Source: Thermoprotei archaeon
GTDB lineage: Archaea > Thermoproteota > Methanomethylicia > Nezhaarchaeales > WYZ-LMO8
Assembly (NCBI GenBank): GCA_003650865.1
Contig: QMSN01000052.1
Location: 1 to 7,006, forward strand
Reading direction: 5' to 3'
Length of the DNA stretch: 7,006 bases
Shown one piece after another: positions 1-5,280 of the stretch. A program made the translations under genes and the position numbers. The notes beneath the pieces are model-generated. The model ran no database searches. It saw only the letters and a program-made list of their open reading frames with translations, and was not told where the DNA came from. Position 1 is the stretch's first letter, and every line of letters begins with the position of its first letter.

Positions 1-765
1 CTTCTCTTCCTTTTTCTCCTCTTTCTTCGCCTCTTCCTCTGGCTTCTCTTCTTTCACAGGCTCTTCTCTCTTCGGGGGCCTCACGGTGTAGACCTCAACG
101 AACTTCACGGTTGCTACGTCGGGCATGTACCTCCTAATGTCTAGTGCTATACCTCTCTTGGCGTACTGAAGCCCCTCATACGTGTAAGCTTCAGGCGGCA
201 GCTCTATGGTTAATGTGCCATCGGGGGACAGGGTTATCTGAAACTTATTCTTGTCGACTCTCTTAATCCTCAGGTGTATGAGCTCTCTTATCTTGTCTAT
301 TACGTCCTCTATCTTCTTGACTACCTTGACCTCGCAGACTATAGTCCTGCCAGCTAGTGGATGGTTGAAGTCTAAGACAACTCTACCGCCCTCAGCCCTC
401 CTGACTAAAGCTCTGCCTTCGTCGAGCTCTATGGTTGAGCCCACTTTGGGCGTTATGCCCCTCTTAACGAGCTCCCTCGCGTTGACTATCCTGACCTTGC
501 TGGGATCCCTCTCTCCAAAGGCCTTTTCAGGCGGGACCTCTATGACCTTGCTATCCCCGACATCCATCTTGTAGAGCTCGTCCTCAATCCCCCTGAGTAT
601 CCAGCCTTCTCCGAGTACCACTAGGGCTGGCTCGTAAACGCCATCCTCCCTGTAGACCTTCTCCTTTTTTGCTACGTCCTCAAGAGTCAAGTCGACTATC
701 TCGTTGGTCTCCTTAACCCTCATCACGTAGTCCAGCAACACGAAGTCGCCTTTCTGCAGAGGCAC
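1..765 (-). CDS. FKBP-type peptidyl-prolyl cis-trans isomerase, long archaeal (SlyD-like) form; 3' end outside window
   Basis: Cytosolic prolyl isomerase and chaperone. 255 codons are open from a GTG at 765 to the left edge, with no stop reached. Seen: an FKBP N-terminus KGDFVLLDYVMRV (residues 5-17), the core stretch GEGWILRGIEDEL (52-64), the EVPPEKAFGERDP segment (76-88) that leads into the insert-in-flap region (about 88-128), and the return strand DFNHPLAG (132-139), which is typical of SlyD/archaeal FKBPs. A C-terminal domain follows (about 150-228), as in the 26-30 kDa archaeal FKBPs. From residue 229 the protein becomes a low-complexity Glu/Lys/Pro tail that continues past the edge. 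The GTG start is chosen because GAGGGTG lies 6 nt upstream and no better in-frame start fits the N-terminus. It is divergent from hypC. Family assignment is firm; the substrate is unknown. Confidence 0.93.
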   Translation of the reverse strand, partial: MPLQKGDFVLLDYVMRVKETNEIVDLTLEDVAKKEKVYREDGVYEPALVVLGEGWILRGIEDELYKMDVGDSKVIEVPPEKAFGERDPSKVRIVNARELVKRGITPKVGSTIELDEGRALVRRAEGGRVVLDFNHPLAGRTIVCEVKVVKKIEDVIDKIRELIHLRIKRVDKNKFQITLSPDGTLTIELPPEAYTYEGLQYAKRGIALDIRRYMPDVATVKFVEVYTVRPPKREEPVKEEKPEEEAKKEEKKEEK

Positions 766-771
766 AGCTAA

Positions 772-778
772 CACCCTC
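772..778 (-). promoter_or_regulatory. Ribosome binding site of the FKBP gene
   Basis: GAGGGTG on the minus strand, 6 nt before the GTG start at 765. It supports choosing this non-ATG start. Confidence 0.6.
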
Positions 779-813
779 AGTCGCTTTAAAGCAAGAAGAG
801 GGGAACGGCTACA

Positions 814-821
814 CTTATAAG
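814..821. promoter_or_regulatory. Palindromic TATA box between FKBP gene and hypC
   Basis: CTTATAAG reads the same on both strands. Its centre is about 29 nt before the hypC ATG, the spacing expected for a leaderless archaeal transcript. On the minus strand it would start the FKBP mRNA near 791, leaving a leader of about 25 nt that contains the GAGGGTG ribosome site. A second symmetric AT element, GCTTTAAAGC (782-791), is an alternative minus-strand box but would start transcription close to the GTG itself. Assignment rests on spacing only. Confidence 0.55.
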
Positions 822-846
822 TTCTACCTCCTAGTCTAGTGGCTTG

Positions 847-1080
847 ATGTGCCTAGCAGTCCCTGGAAGAGTCGTAGAGGTTAGAGGTGACAGAGCTCTA
901 GTTGACTTTGGCGGGGTCAAGAGGGAGGTCGTCTTAACACTACTAAGTGAGAATGTTGAGGTGGGCAGCTACGTGCTAGTCCACACGGGCTACGCCATCC
1001 AAGTCTTAAGCCAAGAGGAGGCTGAGGAAACATTGAGGCTCTGGAGGGACATAGCTAAAAGCATGGGGCTTGAGCTTTAA
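847..1080 (+). CDS. hypC: HypC, [NiFe]-hydrogenase maturation chaperone
   Basis: Small chaperone (77 aa) that binds HypD and carries the Fe(CN)2CO unit to the hydrogenase large-subunit precursor. It begins MCLAVPGRVVEV; the Cys at position 2, exposed after Met removal, is the family's essential residue and fixes the start at ATG 847. An in-frame TTG sits directly upstream at 844 but would bury this Cys. The strand pattern ALVDFGGVKREV and the segment VGSYVLVHTGYAIQVL are typical, followed by a C-terminal helix, and the length is usual for the family. The TATA-like box centred about 29 nt upstream suggests a leaderless mRNA. Its partner hypD is nearby on the same strand, but a minus-strand gene lies between them, so they are not a simple operon. 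Confidence 0.96.
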   Translation: MCLAVPGRVVEVRGDRALVDFGGVKREVVLTLLSENVEVGSYVLVHTGYAIQVLSQEEAEETLRLWRDIAKSMGLEL

Positions 1081-1086
1081 GCGCCT

Positions 1087-1644
1087 CTAGAGGTTGAAGA
1101 TCCACGTTCTCTCTCTAACATCTCCGTCTAGCACCTCCTTAATCTTCACTTCCACCCTCCTGCTGTCAACGGTTAGCACAGCGAAGCTGGGTATCATGGT
1201 CGCCCTCTCATCACCACCCCAAGCACCTGTAGCTGAGCCGGGGTTCACTATTAAGATGCCTTCGCCCTCGACCATTACGACCTCCGGATAATGAGTGTGT
1301 CCAGTCACTAAGATGTCGACTCCCATCTGCCTGGCCTTAGCCGTCAGCTTAGCTACGTCACCCCTAGGGTATACGCCAGCTCCATGGTAAAGCCCAACTC
1401 TCAACTCTTCAACTTTGACCGAGATTGATGTTGGCAGCCTCAAGTGGTCCATGTTACCTCTAACCACGTAGACCTTACCTCCAAGACTTTCAAGCCAGTA
1501 TATGACGTCCTCGCTCGTCAAGTCTCCTGTGCAAAGTACCAAGTCGTACCTCTCCTTCTTGACCTCAAGCTCAACACTTTCAGGGATCCAGTAGGACCTT
1601 GAAGGTATGTGGAAGTCCCCTATGGCTAACGCCTTGACAGTCAT
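1087..1644 (-). CDS. YfcE/MJ0936/Vps29-like metallophosphoesterase
   Basis: Predicted cytosolic dinuclear-metal phosphodiesterase of 185 aa, single domain. All metal-binding blocks of the calcineurin-like fold are visible: GDFH (residues 9-12), GD (40-41), GNMDH (63-67), His87 in LYHG, and GHTH (115-118), followed by the NPGSATGAWGG segment near residue 134, typical of the YfcE/MJ0936 group. With the catalytic residues present it should be an active enzyme rather than a Vps29-type scaffold; the natural substrate is not predictable. ATG 1644 starts a protein beginning MTVKALAIGDFH, the usual N-terminus. It converges on hypC with only 6 nt between the stops, and diverges from hypD over a 57-nt gap. 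No link to hydrogenase maturation is known to me. Confidence 0.92.
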   Translation of the reverse strand: MTVKALAIGDFHIPSRSYWIPESVELEVKKERYDLVLCTGDLTSEDVIYWLESLGGKVYVVRGNMDHLRLPTSISVKVEELRVGLYHGAGVYPRGDVAKLTAKARQMGVDILVTGHTHYPEVVMVEGEGILIVNPGSATGAWGGDERATMIPSFAVLTVDSRRVEVKIKEVLDGDVRERTWIFNL

Positions 1645-1671
1645 AGGAGCTCAATCATAATTCGAGTTAGG

Positions 1672-1681
1672 TTAATTTTTA
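1672..1681 (+). promoter_or_regulatory. TATA-like box of hypD
   Basis: TTAATTTTTA is centred about 26 nt before ATG 1702, as expected for a leaderless archaeal mRNA. This favours 1702 over the in-frame ATG at 1720. The same AT-rich patch lies about 32 nt from the start of the divergent phosphoesterase gene and could serve both directions. Confidence 0.5.
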
Positions 1682-1701
1682 GGCTTCTCCACCACTCTAC
1701 T

Positions 1702-2860
1702 ATGACTTCCATAGCAAGCATGACTGAACCCTTTAGAGATGAGGGGCTTGCTAAAGCGCTTTCGAGGAGGATACACGAGGTCTTCAAGGAGCTGGGCCTC
1801 GGTAGAATTATAATAATGCACGTGTGCGGTACACGGGGCCTCTAAGCTCCGGCCGAGTCATGAGTGGACCATATCGAGGTTTGGCCTTAGAAGTATGTTA
1901 CCTAGAGGCTTAGAGGTCAGGTCAGGTCCTGGGTGTCCTGTATGTGTTACGAGCGTTTCTGAGGTTCAGGCGGCGATAGAGATAGCGCTTTCGAGGAAGG
2001 CCGTCTTGACGACTTACGGCGACATGTTTAGGGTTCCAGCGCTTAGGGGCATGTCGCTCATGAAGGCTAAGGCTAAGGGGGCTGACGTGAGGATAGTCTA
2101 CAGCATTAGTGACTCCGTGAAGCTAGCTGAGAAGCTAGGGGTTGAGGTTGTGCACTTCGCCATAGGCTTTGAGACCACAGCACCCACTACAGCAGCTGAG
2201 CTCATCAGGGGTGTGCCTGAGAACTTCAGTGTCATAGTGAGCCATAGGCTCATACCCCCAGCCATGGAGTACCTCCTTAAGAGCGGGGACGTAGCCATAG
2301 ACGGCTTCCTCTGTCCAGGCCACGTCTCGACGATAATAGGCTCAGAGCCCTACGAGCCTATAGCCAAAGCCTTCAAGAAGCCCATGGTGGTAGGGGGCTT
2401 TGAGCCTCTCGACGTCTTAGCCTCAATACTCATGATACTCGAGCAGATGAGGGATGGAAGGTGTGAAGTCGAGATAGAGTACTCGAGGAGCGTTAAGAGG
2501 GAGGGGAACGTGAAGGCCAAGAGGTTTATGGAGGAGGTCTTCGAGCCATGCGATGGGGACTGGAGGGGGATTGGCGTAATACCGAGCTCTAAGCTGAGGC
2601 TTAGAGAGGGGTATGAGAGGTTCGATGCTCTGAAGAGGTTTGACGTAGAGCTAAGCTTCGAGGAGGAGATGCCTAGAGGCTGTAGGTGTGCAGACGTCCT
2701 TAAAGGCCTCATATACCCGTGGGAGTGTCCTCTCTACAATAAGGCTTGTACACCACTAACCCCTATAGGCCCTTGTGCCGTTAGCGTAGAGGGGGCTTGC
2801 CACATAGCTATGAAGCACGGTGTGAAGGGACCTGAAGACGCCTTCAACCTTGAGCTATGA
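1702..2860 (+). CDS. hypD: HypD, [NiFe]-hydrogenase maturation Fe-S protein; frame interrupted by a 25-nt putative intron (join 1702-1832, 1858-2860)
   Basis: HypD is the [4Fe-4S] scaffold that, with HypC, assembles Fe(CN)2CO for [NiFe]-hydrogenases. Joining 1702-1832 to 1858-2860 gives 377 aa, the usual size. Residues 1-44, ending IIIMHVCGT, lie in one frame; HEWTISRFGLRSMLP and the rest lie in another. Seen in the joined protein: Cys42 in CGTHE (the conserved catalytic motif), GPGCPVC (Cys70, Cys73), TYGDMF (96-101), GFETTAP, FLCPGHVS, and the C-terminal cluster domain with Cys319, 321, 334, 341, 350 and 358. Without removal of the extra bases, translation ends at TAA 1843-1845 after 47 residues. 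Downstream translation alone could start at ATG 1895, but that product would lack the catalytic Cys. The intact 320 codons downstream argue against decay. The stop overlaps the convergent aminotransferase by 6 nt. Confidence 0.9.
1833..1857 (+). other. Putative bulge-helix-bulge intron (25 nt) inside hypD
   Basis: These 25 bases break the HypD frame directly after the Cys-Gly codons and contain an in-frame TAA. Hand folding gives: outer helix 1823-1826 with 1859-1862 (GC, UA, two GU), extended after one mismatch by 1819-1821 with 1864-1866; central 4-bp helix 1827-1830 (CGGU) with 1852-1855 (GCCG); bulges ACA (1831-1833) and AGU (1856-1858); inner helix CGGGG (1834-1838) with CUCCG (1847-1851); 8-nt loop holding the stop codon. 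This is the 3-4-3 substrate of the archaeal tRNA-splicing endonuclease. Cutting after the second base of each bulge joins AC to U, giving ACU (Thr) and CGTHE; cutting after the third gives ACA, also Thr. Structure and frame restoration are seen; splicing is inferred. Confidence 0.8.
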
Positions 2861-4006
2861 GTACTTAGAGAATACTTGAAGGGCTGCTTCAACGCCGCTT
2901 CCAAGATCCACTTTGAAGCCTAGTTGCCTGAGCGTGCACTCCAGAGCGCTCACGGTCCTCAGGACCATGGACTTGTCGACTATGCCCATGGAACCTATCC
3001 TGACAACCTTACCCCTCAAGTCTGCCATTCCGCCTGCAATCGATATCCCAAAGTCCTCCCTCATGACCCTCCTTATATCGGTGTCTTTAAGCCCACTGGG
3101 GACTTCGACCGCTATGACCGTGTTGGACCTGAACTCCGGCTTCGCGTAGCACTTAAGCCCGATTGCCTCGAAGGCCTTGTAGAAGGCCTCAGCACACATC
3201 CTGTGCCTCTTAATCCTGTTCTCGATCCCCTCCTCCTTCAACATCTTGAGTGCCTCATTGACTGCTGCAAATACAGGAACCACGGGGGTGAATGGGGGTT
3301 GCCTCCTCTCGACGAAGAACTTCTTGTAGAGCTTTAAGTTGAAGTAGTGGCTTCGAGGCTTCATGGAGTTCACAACTTCCCACCCTCTATCGCTCACCGA
3401 GACCATGCTCATTCCTGGAGGAGCTGCTAAGCACTTCTGGCTTGCAGCTACGCAGAAGTCTATCTGCCACTCCTCAACTAGAAGCTCATCTCCTCCAAGG
3501 CCTGATATGGCGTCTACAGCTATGAGGGCTCCATGCTCGTGGGCTATCCTAGCTATCTCCTTTAAGTCCTTGACTGCAACCCCTGTAGAGGTCTCGTTAA
3601 ACACCACGTAGACCATCTTGACCTTCTCCCTAGACAGCTCCTCCTCAATCTGCTTAGCAGTCACGGCCTCTCTCTCAGGCACCTTGAAGGTTACCGCCTC
3701 CCCGCCGTAAGCCTCAACTATCTCCTTAATCCTATTGGTGAAGTTCCCGTATAGGGGGATTAGAACCCTATCCCTCGGCGATATCGTGTTGCTCACTACG
3801 CACTCCATAGCACCTGTACCTGAGGATGTGAACGGTATGACGTCCCAGCTCGTCTGGAAGAAGTACTTCAAGTTCTCGAATACCTCAGCGTATAGAGCCT
3901 CAAACTCAGGGCCTCTGTGGTTTATTATGGGCCTGACGAGGGCCTCCATGACCCTCGGAGGGACGTTCGTCGGGCCGGGTATCATCAAGAGCTTGCTCGT
4001 CCTCAT
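2855..4006 (-). CDS. Class V PLP-dependent aminotransferase (alanine-glyoxylate / serine-pyruvate type)
   Basis: Cytosolic fold-type I PLP enzyme of 383 aa that moves an amino group between a small amino acid (Ala, Ser or Asp) and glyoxylate or pyruvate; the exact substrate cannot be read from sequence. Seen: N-terminal LLMIPGPTNVPPRV (6-19), NHRGPEF (29-35), the cofactor-phosphate loop SSGTGAME (61-68), NETSTGV (137-143), Asp165 in AVDAISGLGG (PLP pyridine contact), and Lys191 in ASQKCLAAPPG (Schiff base). ATG 4006 is chosen because GGTG lies 6 nt upstream and the family motif follows at once; a longer in-frame reading from TTG 4069 would add 21 unconserved residues and overlap the upstream gene's stop. 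Its 3' end overlaps that of hypD by 6 nt. A TATA-like box at 4047-4053 suggests its own promoter. Confidence 0.92.
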   Translation of the reverse strand: MRTSKLLMIPGPTNVPPRVMEALVRPIINHRGPEFEALYAEVFENLKYFFQTSWDVIPFTSSGTGAMECVVSNTISPRDRVLIPLYGNFTNRIKEIVEAYGGEAVTFKVPEREAVTAKQIEEELSREKVKMVYVVFNETSTGVAVKDLKEIARIAHEHGALIAVDAISGLGGDELLVEEWQIDFCVAASQKCLAAPPGMSMVSVSDRGWEVVNSMKPRSHYFNLKLYKKFFVERRQPPFTPVVPVFAAVNEALKMLKEEGIENRIKRHRMCAEAFYKAFEAIGLKCYAKPEFRSNTVIAVEVPSGLKDTDIRRVMREDFGISIAGGMADLRGKVVRIGSMGIVDKSMVLRTVSALECTLRQLGFKVDLGSGVEAALQVFSKYS

Positions 4007-4009
4007 ACG

Positions 4010-4016
4010 CTCCACC
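4010..4016 (-). promoter_or_regulatory. Ribosome binding site of the aminotransferase gene
   Basis: GGTGGAG on the minus strand just before ATG 4006; the GGTG part has 6-nt spacing. It supports the internal ATG over the upstream TTG. Confidence 0.5.
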
Positions 4017-4046
4017 GCGTTTAGCCGAAAATCAATATGGAGGCGG

Positions 4047-4053
4047 ATTTTAT
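4047..4053 (-). promoter_or_regulatory. TATA-like box of the aminotransferase gene
   Basis: ATAAAAT on the minus strand, centred about 44 nt before ATG 4006. It would start transcription near 4023 and leave a short leader that still contains the ribosome site. It lies just after the stop of the upstream alkyltransferase gene, so the two genes need not share one transcript. Confidence 0.4.
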
Positions 4054-4065
4054 GCCTTTCCTCTC

Positions 4066-4722
4066 TCAACCTCCAAACCTCAAGCCTCTCTTGGACACAA
4101 GCTCCCTAAGCCTACTGGCCCTCAAGTAGTGGGAGGCTAAGACCCTGCCTCTAGCCGTCACTGCCACCCCCTCTATCTTTAGGAGCTTCCTCTTCATGTC
4201 GAGCCCTCCCCTGTAACCTCCAATGTTGAAGTCGCTTCTCACGACTCTGTGGCACGGCACGATTATAGGCCAAGGGTTCCTTGCAACTGCATTTCCCACG
4301 GCTCTACTAGCTCTGGGGTTGTTGATGACCTCGGCTATGCTACCGTAACAAGCCACGAAGCCTCGAGGTATGACGTAGACCACTGAGAGCACTCTCCTCA
4401 TGAAGCTGGTAAGCCCATCAGTGTTCAGGTCGAACTCCAGCTTGACATCCTCACCCTTCAGGTAGAGACCTACTCCCTCCACGACCTCCCTACCAACCCT
4501 CCTTATGAATGGGGTCATCTCAGACCTGAAGCCGTAGTTCACAGGGACGAGGGCTAAGCTCTTAGCTTCATCAACAGCCTCCTTCTCGCTTCGCCTAGGC
4601 AGGCTTAAGGAAACAACTCTCTCCTTCTCGTCTACCACGACGGCAAGCCAGAGCTCACCTATTCTCCCAGTGTACACGAAGCCGTTGACAGCCGCCAATA
4701 CACCCACAACCCTAAACTCCAC
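4066..4722 (-). CDS. ogt: Methylated-DNA--protein-cysteine (O6-alkylguanine-DNA) alkyltransferase
   Basis: Suicide DNA-repair protein (218 aa) that transfers an alkyl group from O6-alkylguanine in DNA to its own Cys. Seen: a divergent N-terminal domain (1-100); the DNA-binding domain with VIPRGFVACYGSIAEVI (117-133); RAVGNAVARNP (140-150), carrying the Arg finger of the recognition helix and the Asn hinge; the active-site motif IVPCHRVV with Cys157; and NIGGYRGGLDMKRKLL (166-181), the substrate-pocket loop. The C-terminal tail VLASHYLRASRLREL is unremarkable. The start is GTG at 4722, with no strong ribosome site, perhaps because the transcript is near-leaderless. It lies upstream of and on the same strand as the aminotransferase; no functional link is evident. 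Family assignment is firm. Confidence 0.95.
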   Translation of the reverse strand: MEFRVVGVLAAVNGFVYTGRIGELWLAVVVDEKERVVSLSLPRRSEKEAVDEAKSLALVPVNYGFRSEMTPFIRRVGREVVEGVGLYLKGEDVKLEFDLNTDGLTSFMRRVLSVVYVIPRGFVACYGSIAEVINNPRASRAVGNAVARNPWPIIVPCHRVVRSDFNIGGYRGGLDMKRKLLKIEGVAVTARGRVLASHYLRASRLRELVSKRGLRFGG

Positions 4723-4794
4723 TACTAGAGTTTTCTATGTGGAGCTGGAGAAAAGTCTAGGTATTACGCTTCAAGCCAAGGCTCCCTCAAAATT

Positions 4795-4802
4795 CTTTTA
4801 AG
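4795..4802 (+). promoter_or_regulatory. TATA-like box upstream of tRNA-Val
   Basis: CTTTTAAG is centred about 35 nt before the mature tRNA 5' end, so transcription would begin near 4825 and leave a short 5' leader for RNase P. Spacing is the only support. Confidence 0.4.
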
Positions 4803-4833
4803 CCCCCCTTAAGCTATCTTCTTAGGTACTGTA

Positions 4834-4910
4834 GGGCCCGTCGTCTAGTTGGTTAGGATAGCCGCCTGACGCGCGGCTGGTCCCCGGTTCGAGTCCGGGC
4901 GGGCCCACCA
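4834..4910 (+). tRNA. tRNA-Val (anticodon GAC), CCA encoded
   Basis: A full cloverleaf can be drawn by hand. Acceptor stem GGGCCCG (4834-4840) pairs with CGGGCCC (4900-4906), all 7 pairs Watson-Crick. The D arm is GTCT/GGAT with a 9-nt loop. The anticodon stem GCCGC/GCGGC encloses loop CTGACGC, with anticodon GAC (4868-4870) reading GUC/GUU valine codons. The variable loop is 5 nt. T stem CCCGG/CCGGG encloses TTCGAGT. Discriminator A4907 is followed by an encoded CCA (4908-4910). There is no intron. GC-rich stems fit a thermophile. Confidence 0.97.
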
Positions 4911-4956
4911 CTTCAGGTTGAGCATCTCCTCGAAAGTTTCTCTCAGAACCCTACCG

Positions 4957-4964
4957 CTTATTAG
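4957..4964 (+). promoter_or_regulatory. TATA-like box upstream of purS
   Basis: CTTATTAG is centred about 50 nt before ATG 5010, which would put the transcript start near 4987 and leave a leader of about 23 nt. GAGGTG (4993-4998) inside that leader is the likely ribosome site for ATG 5010. Otherwise nothing is seen in the 99 bases between the tRNA and purS. Confidence 0.4.
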
Positions 4965-5009
4965 CTGAGGATATGAGCAACTAACTATGTTAGAGGTGTG
5001 GCTGAGCTC

Positions 5010-5270
5010 ATGAAGTTTAAGGCTAACGTGTCAGTTAAGCTCAAGCCAGGCTTCTTCGACCCTGAGGGGGAGGCGGCTAAGGACGCCTTAAACGACTTGG
5101 GCTACACCGTGTACAGCGTCAGGGTTAGCAAGGTGTACTCGATGGAGCTTGAGGCTAAGTCCCTCGATGAGGCTAAGAAGCTCGTGGATGAGATGTGTAG
5201 GAGGCTTCTCGCAAACCCCACTAAGGACATCTACGAAGTGGAGGTGTTCTCATCTGAGCAGCCTGTATAG
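5010..5270 (+). CDS. purS: PurS subunit of phosphoribosylformylglycinamidine (FGAM) synthase
   Basis: Small (86 aa) structural subunit that joins PurL to the glutaminase PurQ in the fourth step of purine synthesis (FGAR to FGAM). The sequence begins MKFKANVSVKLKPGFFDPEG, the family's first beta strand and conserved K-P-G-x-x-D-P-x-G turn, followed by LNDLGYTVYSVRVSKVYSMEL and the helix ending MCRRLLANPTKDIYEVEVF, all typical. ATG 5010 is preferred to the in-frame GTG at 4998: GAGGTG at 4993-4998 would overlap the GTG but stands 11 nt before the ATG, and the conserved part begins at the ATG. purL begins 10 nt past its stop and the two are certainly cotranscribed. Confidence 0.94.
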   Translation: MKFKANVSVKLKPGFFDPEGEAAKDALNDLGYTVYSVRVSKVYSMELEAKSLDEAKKLVDEMCRRLLANPTKDIYEVEVFSSEQPV

Positions 5271-5274
5271 GAGG
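5269..5274 (+). promoter_or_regulatory. Strong ribosome binding site of purL
   Basis: AGGAGG overlaps the purS stop codon (TAG 5268-5270) and lies 6 nt before an in-frame CTG (5281-5283). It is the strongest such motif in the window and decides the proposed purL start; the position suggests coupling of purL translation to termination of purS. Confidence 0.65.
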
Positions 5275-5280
5275 CTTAGC

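Noticed and set aside
251..574. Plus-strand open frame of 107 codons inside the FKBP gene
   Set aside because: Ser/Leu/Thr-rich translation typical of an antisense shadow; the minus strand encodes clear FKBP motifs over the same bases.
1834..1858. hypD as a simple frameshifted pseudogene or sequencing error
   Set aside because: A 25-base insertion is not a typical base-calling slip, the remaining 320 codons are intact and fully conserved, and the insert is framed by a canonical bulge-helix-bulge.
1895..2860. hypD as a 321-residue protein starting at ATG 1895
   Set aside because: It would lack the N-terminal 56 residues, including the catalytic Cys-Gly-Thr-His-Glu motif, which is encoded directly upstream in two pieces.
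4007..4069. Longer aminotransferase starting at TTG 4069
   Set aside because: The extra 21 residues do not look like the family, and a ribosome site and conserved N-terminus point to ATG 4006.
4834..4910. tRNA gene as an integration site for a mobile element
   Set aside because: No integrase, no repeated tRNA 3' end was noticed downstream, and ordinary purine genes follow directly.
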